In this document: in pieces, positions 47,501 through 54,984 of the stretch
How positions within the stretch are numbered: the stretch's first letter is position 1
Layout: every line of letters starts with the position of its first letter
DNA from: JAFIFT01 sp020051095
Lineage (GTDB): Bacteria; Pseudomonadota; Gammaproteobacteria; Legionellales; Legionellaceae
Length of the DNA: 64,000 bases
Direction: 5' to 3'
Assembly (NCBI RefSeq): GCF_964199965.1
Contig: NZ_CAXMZT010000007.1
Span: 148,995-212,994, forward strand
The notes under the pieces: generated by a model
What the model was told of the DNA's origin: nothing
Databases searched by the model: none
The model's input: the letters and a program-made list of their open reading frames with translations, nothing else
Made by a program: the position numbers and the translations under genes

Positions 47501-47606
47501 CAGTGCGATATCTATTTTCTCATCGTCGCCTTCCTTACGCAAAAAAATGAAGGAACCAGAGCCGGTCCAACCCCCTGAACAAGAGATAAAACCGCCTTCA
47601 CATTAA
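41568..47606 (+). CDS. Giant SF2-ATPase/helicase-like protein (2012 aa), effector candidate
   Basis: The start at 41568 is chosen since the upstream frame to 41475 is hydrophobic and AT-rich without coding character. The N-terminal 800 residues hold a superfamily 2 ATPase: Walker A ATGSGKT (171-177), motif II DEQH (271-274), motif III TATP (299-302) and a motif VI-like QGLGRNRG near 755. The remaining 1200 residues are helical and charged, with one weakly hydrophobic stretch near 895 and an amphipathic segment (FGKIASFFKGIF) near 1890. The tail is Lys, Glu and Pro rich. No nuclease or methylase accompanies it, so a restriction role is unlikely. A host-directed role is an inference. Confidence 0.78.
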   Translation: MKLNSEAKATLLSGVERTYNGYAALDCSETAKIFKGSSLSDFTRQMIHEGKMQATVHIGNTDYKIALKKIDTDTYSIEIDPKKPHSLMTYEDIENPNNEEQVVALLASQSIEIDLNKPHPYITIDNHDKSAPIRVGGDKLQLYRTHLVTLHKIHERIKADEDISNLLVALATGSGKTFVQALWLVSLHSAGMKGFFGVPGRLEDQFFSDLKRLLPDSFVEEKIGRLGDPNRQEGFLGQDKDIVVGDAFKTLDEHFGQLDSYNPQEVMLSFDEQHLLMRVERRRLRLIDLSERFLSCFLTATPNEETYQLCGKNPIATMSNKQKEEAKQGKVPKIATITAKSASDKNANTEGFFNRLKRRFNIFISDAIQKQPTSAAIQVMDDLPFMTQAVNGKTQQSVRRKMLFIVDDPDSLINLCHRVNEPASREVYENGNLYSRKEIGELLLIQDVDSALYDEEMEARGEGSKAKQAIDAHLKATIYHNMIDHVLTDALGMNLLELNQLRQQNPDLLRLLALLRFGVKEISDLSVTENQLLTKNQIDVKKIGQADLTQQHYEQSLLKKIDGEGAKEISHLLAGIATNLKTQFNGNKYLPSLIDHYLTNDPTDEKMAVFILRNIEDRFNQYAQKHLVLCVMDDMRSKDLPIEHDAKGNPRPFWGMTSETYPLYDESGVRSEKAKTRPLKSIEALNPEVTETRFHPNYADITETQADMYFKLGFVGAYISNRKTEGFSDLNLHTVISVCNFGGQRLNGPDKVLQGLGRNRGLDETVEPLFVHALGNGQSSPFSLKNLDKDDYYKEYFQGMNTFREAYLKLLGDKLAEDIIAEYHAGVEPDESFDTNVFRKKVMHMIREDLREINSLNNHQINISRAQLGKVLAQAQKRLDEHLQNVEAPNRLSGVVNFLGNLMNAAASIYFWFSQRGTKSEFNQAMKNNNHQPDKIYDKILSNTSFKQLSKKMFVAAEIQSLVSHQRDVMKALIEKYPKKYLMPDAKKKAIEYETSTLKPILLKFVKEDHQEIAANALNKHPDLLGFLHRNEKLFEKLSSDDISEKEVKETLVQLFQQFEETRDINESAFIDTINLGKALREKLQQGPAQLLDDEICTEISEGISPNFIEALKTKMLPLLMPEDVEKLKNGLTIEVGQQFCKVVLQGHGKFLRGEEGGIDISDSKALFALFNQALGVNAIQNPEELAKQYVESMSKLHQTLEESPVEAMNAEKFGQLKHHFKKSLIPAMINLCPFDQRVAIHNQITDEAIEELIKKDSLNLQSMQEKGDAPETIANFVLSKLTKSVINSAQSPATVEEQVSQSMKTALAEKQKVTFTNAYALGKAVVFAGLPSLFGKNGFIEATKKTYAANLVLDKNFLKAFSTLVPLDQYQTLEQKLQQDPSLSEAIASKLLALGEEAQDPQKLVAAVSDASEIPMDFIADNAESAQEQINQMFAQKDTNPSALLKTDVIEQLSKPTKKTLIPLLAKFIQDDSLRQQFISHCQTIPDGALFDFMVVNQESFQALESDDFTIMKPHLIKIFNGLNAIGPSETKLLDFTPEQLRNLTQFIDEQLESLQDMTEIEVLSEYLTTTQFIDVLQLAYNQTDLKTIVDILSDPNKRRDIAFKLKMADGNIDSLDDLFHQHAPDVKQLDTRLDECTEFLNSLAPEEHPPLKLLDKAQLNPLIEQRLLKPLTHPLIKDQFSITIGLFEQKELETLLDAMYGFNKPISAEKLIEFNQLLQKGDTQQIAEQFLLKDYDDFDSLPLKHVFQVAFDLHQEMIKCHCHFNQHGMRGEIVSETYGNNPGHVTPNAIQPKIYDLLSPGVKKIHMESDSEVLNMSRRLSYLRSLQLAFPDANELHRRNHAAEIKHIKRIRDHVIEPVRERTGRYGLTNWFINLRDAITSGIKFVFGKIASFFKGIFASNDNKDQPVKKVSKKQHDRHEALAFISAINKLRKLTKQEARSPDSPEEVVDKLLTTHQAASPKTKKGTEPSLSTTNVSAISIFSSSPSLRKKMKEPEPVQPPEQEIKPPSH

Positions 47607-47617
47607 CAATCGTGGGA

Positions 47618-48541
47618 CTAGAGGGCTAACGTGTTGCTCGTTTTTTCAAATGCTTTGAAGTTTTCCAATAACTGGTGCAATTCGCCATTTTGTGCAGCGA
47701 GAGGAACGTTGTCAAAATCAAACTGATTATGGGAGATATCATCCACCATAATGTCCACCGCATTTAATTTTGCTGTTCTGCTAAGGTTTGAACCGCCAAA
47801 CATACTTGCCCATACGGTGTAATATTCGTTTGGGTTCTTCTCCCTTCGTTGTCGATAGGATAATAATTGTTCTTTTAGCAAATCTCTGCGAATATCAACT
47901 TCATCCATTTGAGGGTTTTGTGCTTTAGCAACACGATAAATTAATTGGCATCGAAGCATCGGATCCCAAGTTTTGGTATAGGCTTCATATAATTTTTTGA
48001 AGCTTTTCCACTTCTCTAAAGCATCAACTGATTTAGCATTCGAGTAAAGGCTTTGCAGGTATGAATACAATGCCATATCTTCAAGCTCATGATGAATATC
48101 TGAAAAAAATTGGGTTTGTTGTTGTTTCGTGATAATTGAGGTGCTGTGCAATAATGGAAAGGGACAATTTTCCTTATCAAGAGGCTTTTCGTCAAAATGA
48201 CTCACGCCAAAATCATAATCCGAACTGGTGGATAGCGAGGTTAATGCCGGTGATGACTGCCATGTAAGCCTATCGTCTTTGATAGAAGCATAAGTATGGC
48301 TTTTAACAAACAAGTATAATAACGAGTTCCCTTTAATCGGTAAGGCAGTATGTTCTCTTTGATACGTTTTGGCATCCATGCTCTGAAAAGTACCCGCAGA
48401 GATTGTATTTTTACGAGGTTCCACTAGAAAATACAGCTTTCCGGACTCCATCTCACTCACCGGACATTTGATAAATTTGTTGTTTATATCATCATAAGCA
48501 AATACTAATCGCGCAGGTGGGGATTGAACGATATTAACCAT
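47618..48541 (-). CDS. Hypothetical protein (307 aa)
   Basis: No signal peptide, membrane helix or known motif is visible. The first 140 residues look beta-rich (RLVFAYDDINNKFIKCPV, GKLYFLVEPRKN); the remainder is helical and charged. The end is 11 bases from the end of the giant ATPase gene, with which it converges; that gap is too small for a terminator hairpin. I cannot assign a function. Confidence 0.65.
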   Translation of the reverse strand: MVNIVQSPPARLVFAYDDINNKFIKCPVSEMESGKLYFLVEPRKNTISAGTFQSMDAKTYQREHTALPIKGNSLLYLFVKSHTYASIKDDRLTWQSSPALTSLSTSSDYDFGVSHFDEKPLDKENCPFPLLHSTSIITKQQQTQFFSDIHHELEDMALYSYLQSLYSNAKSVDALEKWKSFKKLYEAYTKTWDPMLRCQLIYRVAKAQNPQMDEVDIRRDLLKEQLLSYRQRREKNPNEYYTVWASMFGGSNLSRTAKLNAVDIMVDDISHNQFDFDNVPLAAQNGELHQLLENFKAFEKTSNTLAL

Positions 48542-48765
48542 ATTTCACAACCTCAATGGCATCAAAGACTTTAAAAGAAAGTGATTTTAAATTGAGATGA
48601 GGTTATTTGCAAACTAAAATGATCGCCAAATAGTCTTACAAGGCATTTTATGAGCAAGATATACGAATAATATCGTCGCTTCAACAACCTCTCCCCTGCT
48701 CTTTGCGCACTTTCTTCCCTATCTACAGAGTTGGAAAAAGGAAGAGCGTTATTGGGGGGCTCTCG

Positions 48766-51615
48766 TTATTTCAAACCGTTTAGTGACTCTTGGATGGTGC
48801 AATAATCAAATTGATATCCGCTATCTAGCAATCGCTTGGGTTGTACTCGTTCCGAGTCGGTTAACACGACCGATGACTCGCCAATGATAAATTTTAACAC
48901 GGACTCAGGTAACGGTAAGCCTGGGACCCAATTGGTTAATCGCAATGCTTTCAACATGTCTGAGTTGCGACAAGGTTGTGGGGCGGTTATGTTGATTGCG
49001 CCATTGGTCATATCATCGCTTTTGGCAATATACTCAATTGCTTTGGCAACGTCTGTGACATGCACAAACGGCACAAATTGCTTGCCAGAACCAAAACGAC
49101 TCACATTGAAAAAACCCGAAGTTCGATAATAGGGCAATAGCCCGCCTTCATTCGACAGCACATGGCCAATTCTTAAATTAACGACCGGGCAATTCGCTTG
49201 GGCAGCTCTTTTTTCGATTTCCTGGCAGACAGTGACTCTGAACTTGGTTCCCGATTCACTATCAACAACCGGTTCGCTTTGCTCTGTCAATAATAAATCC
49301 TTTGCATTACCATAAATGCCTACGGCAGAAGCTTGTAGATACTTTAATGGCTTTTCTTTCGCTTTATCGATGTTATGAATGATTGTATCGATAACTTGAT
49401 AGCGCGATTCCGCAATCTCTGTTTTAACGAAAGAGGTCCATCGTTTGGCACCAGGGTTTGAGCCACTTAAATTGACGATTATTGTATTTTTATCAATAAG
49501 ATCAGACCAATCATCATTCAATGCTCGGACTTTAACACCTTCAAGATTGACCCGGGTCGCTAATGAACGGCTTAAGCAATAGACATCATATCCTTTTTGG
49601 AGAAACTCCAAGCAAACTTCTTTACCAATCATGCCCGAGCCACCCGCAATAATTAATCGGCGTTTGGGTAGAGCTTGCGTATTTTCAATCTCAAATTGGC
49701 CGTTATAATGCATCAAGGTCCCTATTAAAGGGTAGGATATTTTACCATCAAATTCCCACCCCTTTGTCGTTGGTTTTTCGACCCATTCAGATTTTGGTAA
49801 TAAAAACGAAGGCAATGGAATTTTGAAGAAGTCAAAGAAGGTCATTCCTTCCGATTCATATTTGAGGGATTTATCGGATTGACGATTGATTTTGTAAACA
49901 AAGCGAAATGCTTTATCAAAAAAACCGCCGACGCCTTCGCTTAAATACATCTGTCGGTTAAAAGCACAATAAGACGACTGCGTTGTTGAATAGGTTTTTT
50001 GTTGGGGCGTTTTATACCCAAAAACTCGCTTCCAACGTTGCAAATTAGCCGATAAATTGGTCACTTCAGCATAAAATGGTTGTTCCACCATAGTCTGCGG
50101 TAAACCTACCAATTTGCCGATAACTTTTGAAAAGAAAGAAGGCCTTTCGACCGAAACGACACCATAGCCCCTGCCACCGGAACTTGCGTTTTTAAACTGG
50201 CTGACGTGTTTGTCCAGTAAATGGCTATCTGAAAATACGCGGCTAAACAAGGATGCCGGTTGGCCATTGGTTATCGATAATGGCGGTGCTTGCCAGTATC
50301 TTAGCTTCTTTGAGCCGCCTAAGCTGTAAGATACGGCATATTCAAATAGGCCTTGCTGTAATGTTGGCAAAAGATAAGTCCCCATCCGCATCACGCCATT
50401 TCTTAATGACTTAACCAACGCATTTTGCGATTGGCCCACGGAAGCAATTAAATCCGCCACTTTTTGAACAGACTCTGCGCGCGCCTTTCTTTCTTGCTCA
50501 TATTCCGAGATCCCCTGTAAATAATCCACACGATTCAATTTTGAGGTTAGGCAGGCAGCATCTTCTATACACAAGCCGGCTCCCTGGGCAATATTTGGTG
50601 CTGTTGCGTGGGCAGCATCACCTAGCAAGACAACCCGCTTATCTTTAGATGTCCAAGGAAATGTTTCAACGCCTTCAATTTTAGCAATGTCCGTTCTGAG
50701 TATATCTTTGGTTAAATGAATTAATTGGGCATAATCAACAACAACCTCATCAGAATCAGTCAAAATCGGTTTCCAAGAGCGAACCAAATCCACTAAAAAT
50801 TGTTTTGTTTTTTCATTCACTAACTCAACGCTTTCAATGGGTGACAAATAGGGGTGATTTTTTTGCGTTTTAACGGCTATGAACCAGAAGACCGTTGGTG
50901 GTTTTAAGGGAACATAGCCGAATCTAATTTCGTGATTCCCATATTCTTTCGACTGATAACTTCCCCAGGTTTCAATTGCTTGTGACCACCATTTTTGATT
51001 CGTGTCAATGGGAACTTGCATGTTTGCACGAAAATACGTATACCCCAGATCCGTCTCATGAACTGGTGGTAATGCCAATTCAGACATTAAACAATTTCTG
51101 ATTTTTGAATGAATACCATCGCAGGCAATTAAGAGATCCCCTTGATATGTTTGATTATCCGCTGTCTTGATGATAACTTTATTATTTTCTCGTTCGTAGT
51201 GATTGACCTTTTGCGAAGTCACAATGGTAACATCGTCCCTATTTTTTAAACCCGCTAATAGAAACTTGATTAAATCATCACGATTTAAGCTTTGAACAGG
51301 AAAATTAACATGAAATTCTGTCGACGCTTTTGCCAATAGATTCCCTTGGGAGTCCCTATAACTTGGTGGTGGCATGGCTTGGGAAACTTGCGCTATTAAC
51401 TGCTCGTAATTGGGTATATTGCGGAGCACTGCTTGACTCGGCGGCCATAGACCAATGCCGCCCCCCACGCTGGTTTTAGACTGATTACATTGCGCCTGAG
51501 ATTCAAATAGTGTGATACGATATTTAACGTTATGATTGGCATGAATAAGTAAGTTAGCCAGGGTCAACCCTGAAATACCCCCACCGACTATTAAAACATC
51601 AACCGTCTTCACCAT
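48766..51615 (-). CDS. Three-part fusion: FAD monooxygenase, DUF4166, TIGR01777 epimerase
   Basis: Residues about 1-420 form a PHBH-type FAD monooxygenase with the dinucleotide motif VGGGISGL (G11, G13, G16), the NADPH/FAD motif CDGIHSKIR near 170 and GDAAHATAPNIAQGAGLCIEDA near 335. Residues about 480-640 resemble DUF4166 (GWEFDGKISYPLIGTLMHY near 610-630). Residues about 648-949 form a TIGR01777/YfcH-type NAD(P)-binding epimerase (IIAGGSGMIG near 650) with a C-terminal DUF1731. The start at 51615 has AAGG nine bases upstream; the frame itself opens at 51633. The parts usually occur apart or in pairs. A role in modifying a lipid or pigment-like metabolite is conceivable. Confidence 0.82.
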   Translation of the reverse strand: MVKTVDVLIVGGGISGLTLANLLIHANHNVKYRITLFESQAQCNQSKTSVGGGIGLWPPSQAVLRNIPNYEQLIAQVSQAMPPPSYRDSQGNLLAKASTEFHVNFPVQSLNRDDLIKFLLAGLKNRDDVTIVTSQKVNHYERENNKVIIKTADNQTYQGDLLIACDGIHSKIRNCLMSELALPPVHETDLGYTYFRANMQVPIDTNQKWWSQAIETWGSYQSKEYGNHEIRFGYVPLKPPTVFWFIAVKTQKNHPYLSPIESVELVNEKTKQFLVDLVRSWKPILTDSDEVVVDYAQLIHLTKDILRTDIAKIEGVETFPWTSKDKRVVLLGDAAHATAPNIAQGAGLCIEDAACLTSKLNRVDYLQGISEYEQERKARAESVQKVADLIASVGQSQNALVKSLRNGVMRMGTYLLPTLQQGLFEYAVSYSLGGSKKLRYWQAPPLSITNGQPASLFSRVFSDSHLLDKHVSQFKNASSGGRGYGVVSVERPSFFSKVIGKLVGLPQTMVEQPFYAEVTNLSANLQRWKRVFGYKTPQQKTYSTTQSSYCAFNRQMYLSEGVGGFFDKAFRFVYKINRQSDKSLKYESEGMTFFDFFKIPLPSFLLPKSEWVEKPTTKGWEFDGKISYPLIGTLMHYNGQFEIENTQALPKRRLIIAGGSGMIGKEVCLEFLQKGYDVYCLSRSLATRVNLEGVKVRALNDDWSDLIDKNTIIVNLSGSNPGAKRWTSFVKTEIAESRYQVIDTIIHNIDKAKEKPLKYLQASAVGIYGNAKDLLLTEQSEPVVDSESGTKFRVTVCQEIEKRAAQANCPVVNLRIGHVLSNEGGLLPYYRTSGFFNVSRFGSGKQFVPFVHVTDVAKAIEYIAKSDDMTNGAINITAPQPCRNSDMLKALRLTNWVPGLPLPESVLKFIIGESSVVLTDSERVQPKRLLDSGYQFDYCTIQESLNGLK

Positions 51616-51846
51616 TTCGTTACCTTCGAGCACCTACCTCACACAGAGGTCAATTAATGAACAGTCTATCATACTTTATCGCTTTTTGGTATCTCACTTA
51701 AACGAAGCCGATTGACTTCAGGCTGGGTGTTTTAACGAGGCATGGGCGAAAAAGAAAAAGCAGAAAACTCGCTTTTTGAATGATCACGGGTATATCTATA
51801 GCGAAGAATCCTATACTTGTTATACTATGTAAAACATACTTAGGAT

Positions 51847-52596
51847 ATGGTTAACATTATGGAAGATTTACCTTTAGCAGATTTGCATACCGCAATAACC
51901 CATCTTAGTTTGCTAACGGGCTGTTGTCTTATACTGACTGGTTTTGTTGCTTTAATCGAAGGGTATGAAAAAGATATCAACAGCCTCGATGAGAAATATG
52001 TTTGGCCATTGATACTTTTTCTAATTTTTCCAGTTTCCGTTATACAACTCTGGTATACACTAGGGTTTAGTGACTTTTTACATATTTTCGTCGATATGTT
52101 TTATCTAACAAACATAGCGACAAGAAATTTACTTGTTACTTTTATTTTTTCCTTTGCATCCATGCTGGTCATACTGAAACATGAAAAAATTATAAAAGGC
52201 CGGTTCGTGGGTCTGGCTTTCGGTCTAATTCTTATCACTTGTGGTTATTATGTATTTACCCACCACGTTCCTGGCATTTTGGGCCAATACGTCATTGAGT
52301 ATAATATCCATATCAATTTTCTTTTAGGTTTGACATTGGGGATTAGTGGTCTCAGTTATATACTCGACGATTTTTTTGGTAATAAATTTATCTTTAGAAT
52401 TATTTGGGCAGCAGCACTGATGATCAATGGCATACTAAAATTGACATATACACCCGAATTAATTAGCCCTTTTGCATTTACCACAAGTGAAACCCAGTAT
52501 GTTTACAAGCTCTATATCCTCTTTATTTTGGTTTCTGCCACTATTTTTATCCTCATCACGCTGATCCATCTGTTTTACAAACATGTCAAAAAATAG
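51847..52596 (+). CDS. Multi-spanning membrane protein of unknown function (249 aa)
   Basis: Seven or eight hydrophobic helices cover nearly the whole chain (for example about residues 15-36, 52-70, 77-95, 97-112, 120-136, 150-170, 185-200 and 222-244). Loops are short, with the acidic EGYEKDINSLDEKY near 40 and a His-rich TCGYYVFTHHVPG near 138. No transporter signature is visible. AGGAT directly abuts the first ATG, so the second (51859) is possible. The stop overlaps the start of a deaminase fragment. Confidence 0.65.
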   Translation: MVNIMEDLPLADLHTAITHLSLLTGCCLILTGFVALIEGYEKDINSLDEKYVWPLILFLIFPVSVIQLWYTLGFSDFLHIFVDMFYLTNIATRNLLVTFIFSFASMLVILKHEKIIKGRFVGLAFGLILITCGYYVFTHHVPGILGQYVIEYNIHINFLLGLTLGISGLSYILDDFFGNKFIFRIIWAAALMINGILKLTYTPELISPFAFTTSETQYVYKLYILFILVSATIFILITLIHLFYKHVKK

Positions 52597-52882
52597 ATCC
52601 GATTTTCAATCCATCCTCGTGACAAGCACCGAACCTTGTGCGATGTGTACTGGTGGCGCTGTTTGGACTGGGGTAGGTACTATCGTCTTTGGCCTTTCAG
52701 CTCATGGCTTAGGAGCTATCACCAAATCAGGCCATTTCATCGTTCCTTCGGAAGACTTAATCCATTATGCAAAAACCCCCATAAAAATAGTCGGCCCGGT
52801 TTTTGAGCCGATCTCGGCTATGGTACATCAAGGTTTCTGGAATAAGCCTAAGAATCGCTCAGACATCAAGCGCAATATGTAA
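52583..52882 (+). pseudogene. C-terminal fragment of a nucleoside/cytidine deaminase
   Basis: The frame contains TSTEPCAMCTGGAVWTG, the PCxxC zinc motif of cytidine/guanine deaminases, and then the usual C-terminal helices. The N-terminal half with the catalytic HAE motif is missing: upstream bases code for the membrane protein. The first ten residues come from out-of-frame DNA. The fragment therefore lacks one zinc ligand and the proton shuttle and should be inactive. Confidence 0.75.
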
Positions 52883-52912
52883 ATTTTTGAATGGACAATT
52901 CACCTAATTGCA

Positions 52913-52981
52913 ATCCTCCGCCCATGCCTGTCTCTTCTATCCTAATATAGAATTTACGGGAAAAAGGCCTGTGCGGAGGAT
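52913..52981. repeat. Inverted repeat related to the CCTCCGC hairpins
   Basis: ATCCTCCGC (52913-52921) and GCGGAGGAT (52973-52981) are perfect inverted repeats at the ends of a 69-base unit. They share the CCTCCGC arm with the pair at 10091-10180. It may be a degenerate miniature element. Confidence 0.5.
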
Positions 52982-53028
52982 GGCGTGGAATAATAACAAA
53001 ATCATCCATCAGGGAAACAAATATCGGT

Positions 53029-53490
53029 TTAGAAATTTTTATAATTCATTTTACCTCGTCCGCAATTCTTTGGAATTTGCTCCATCGCTTGTTTGTAAAT
53101 AATTTTTTGGTCGGGATTTAGCATTTGATACACCTGATGTTCAAACATCATGCGCAATTTCATTTTTTTCGCCATTGCCGCGGTTTTTTTGTTGATTAAC
53201 TCATTCAATGCCGCCTCGTCTAGGTTATCACTCATCACCAAAGCAAGCATTTGGGTTCGAAACGATTTCATATCATCCCGACTAGCCATCAGTTGAGAGT
53301 GCATAGACTGTCTGATAGCGCGAATTTTATCACGTTGTTCGGAAGTTAAATTCATCTGGTCCATTACTTTTTTCATCTTCATCATGCACGGACCTCCCCG
53401 CTGGCCCATTTGATGCTCAGCAAAGATGGGAGAGGTCATCAATAAACTGACCACGGCGACAACTGCTGACATTGCTTGTTTGATTTTCAT
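53029..53490 (-). CDS. Spy/CpxP-family periplasmic chaperone
   Basis: A signal peptide (MKIKQAMSAVVAVVSLLMTS, cleavage after IFA) precedes a small all-helical domain with two LTxxQ motifs: LTSEQRDKI near residue 48 and LNPDQKIIY near 125. It is rich in Met and Lys. Spy/CpxP proteins are periplasmic, ATP-independent chaperones or stress sensors, and related proteins bind metals. No two-component genes are adjacent, so regulation by Cpx or Bae is not shown. It has 153 residues, typical for the family. Confidence 0.82.
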   Translation of the reverse strand: MKIKQAMSAVVAVVSLLMTSPIFAEHQMGQRGGPCMMKMKKVMDQMNLTSEQRDKIRAIRQSMHSQLMASRDDMKSFRTQMLALVMSDNLDEAALNELINKKTAAMAKKMKLRMMFEHQVYQMLNPDQKIIYKQAMEQIPKNCGRGKMNYKNF

Positions 53491-53608
53491 TTTCTTCTCC
53501 TAAGATGACCTATTGCAGCCATACCCAACATTCCTAAAAACAAACATCCTGTCCACAATTATAGCCCATCATTGAAAAACCATGCGCAAGTGAAAAAAAT
53601 GACGCTAA

Positions 53609-53682
53609 CAGGACTTACGCAAAAGCCCATCTCCCCATTTCCGGGGAGATGGGAAATTGAGGGAAGTTATTTAGAAGTCCTG
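53609..53682 (-). repeat. Dispersed palindromic repeat, copy 5, with terminal inverted repeats
   Basis: This 74-base copy in reverse orientation is bounded by CAGGACTT (53609-53616) and AAGTCCTG (53675-53682), perfect 8-base terminal inverted repeats. The core is the CCATCTCCCC/GGGGAGATGG hairpin, and the flank GGGAAGTTATTTAGAAGT matches copies 3 and 4. It abuts the 3' end of the frameshifted gene at 53684. Confidence 0.75.
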
Positions 53683-53683
53683 G

Positions 53684-54114
53684 CTAAATTTTGACAGATT
53701 GATATTCCGTTTTTAATTCATTAATCACTGGCGTCAGGTGACTATCGAACTCTTCAAATAGCGGTTTGAGTTGCTAACATCCTCTATTGCAAAGCGAATA
53801 TTACAATCAGCTATTTTCAATAACTCACTCAAATTCAATTCCTTGTCAGTAATGACAGAATCACCAGACTGGTCGTACAAGTTTAAAGCATCAACACGAA
53901 CAATCGCGTAGTTTGATGAGGAAGGTTTTCCAAGCTCTAAGCTATCGCTATGGTACATGACGACCATGGGTGGGGAAGTGTATAAACCATTATCGTCTTG
54001 AATTTTTATGTCATTGAGCTCAATTCGCTGTATATCCAAGTGGGGAGATTCAACCCCTTTTTGCCATAATCGATAGAACAAAAGCGCCGCTAAAATTTGA
54101 TCACTCCCTTTCAT
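53684..54114 (-). pseudogene. Hypothetical gene with a 3' frameshift
   Basis: From ATG 54114 an intact frame runs to a TGA at 53734 (126 residues, starting MKGSDQILAALLFY). Before that stop, a one-base shift near 53773-53779 opens a better continuation, QLKPLFEEFDSHLTPVINEL and then KTEYQSVKI, ending at TAG 53684 just before the dispersed repeat. A TAG precedes this segment in its own frame, so the likely event is a one-base deletion. Function is unknown. Its start overlaps the restored end of the upstream gene by 14 bases, so the two formed an operon. Confidence 0.6.
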
Positions 54115-54803
54115 CCATCTTGTTTTTGTCTTTGAAAATGTTGTTTGTCTCTTTAGCCAGTCTATCTGGTAAAAGATAAATGCTCTTCATTACCGTATAC
54201 GGTACCACGTCCTAATATCTCATTGACAATCTGAACCCCATCTTCGAACAATTGCGTTTCCTTTTCTTTGAAGGGTACTTCCTCAAGGTAATTTGAGCTT
54301 GCCAATATGGCTAAGGCCGAGGCGATAGCGATACTAAATAAAGCTATCATCGCAATTCCAACGGGCAAACAATAAGGCATCACAAAAATGCCGCCAAGAA
54401 CCCCTAATACACTTAACCCAATAAACGCTGCACTGATTCCTATTTGTTTTGCACTGGGGTGGTGGTAGTCAAAACATCCAATTGGCTGGTAATAACGCGA
54501 GTCGTGATAGTGCTTTATGTGGCTGTCAATTTTCTTAGGATTGATCTCATTTAAACAAGCTTTCCAGGCTTGAAAATACCGATTAAATTGCCTAATTACC
54601 ACCTTTTGCTTACTCGGTGTATCCGCCTCTTGATATGCTTTCTCAAAGAGCGCCATTCGCGCTTCAACAGCGAAGTAGAAACTATAATATTTTGACATCG
54701 CTATCTGTTTATCACTGGTCAAAAAGTGCCTTAGCGAATCTTCAATTTCACCTAGATTGGGAATATCCTTCTTGCTAGCTATTTCCTGCCCAAAAAAACC
54801 CAT
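54101..54803 (-). pseudogene. Membrane-hairpin hypothetical gene with a 3' frameshift
   Basis: The intact frame (54162-54803, 213 residues) is helical with a pair of hydrophobic segments near 120-170 and ends HLSFTR at TAG. Removing one T from the TTTT run (plus-strand AAAA, 54171-54174) restores a polar helical tail, LPDRLAKETNNIFKDKNKMD and then ERE, ending at TGA 54101. A homopolymer expansion is the simplest cause. The architecture (two membrane segments, charged ends) resembles small membrane-inserted effectors; the family is not recognised. Confidence 0.6.
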
Positions 54804-54984
54804 AAATACACACTTTATCTAAAAATAATATAGATTATCATTAAAAAAAGGGGTTGATAATCATAAATCGTCGCTTTTTCGTTTCAGAAATTAAACATTA
54901 CGGAACCTTTACAAATCAGGTTTGAACAAATTAGGAGTACTGCTTTGCTATAATGATTATAGGTTAATCTATTTGGTTATTATT

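Noticed and set aside
41568..47606. Helicase-like giant as a restriction or anti-phage defence component
   Set aside because: No methylase, nuclease, specificity subunit or other defence gene lies nearby, and the C-terminal part lacks nuclease motifs.
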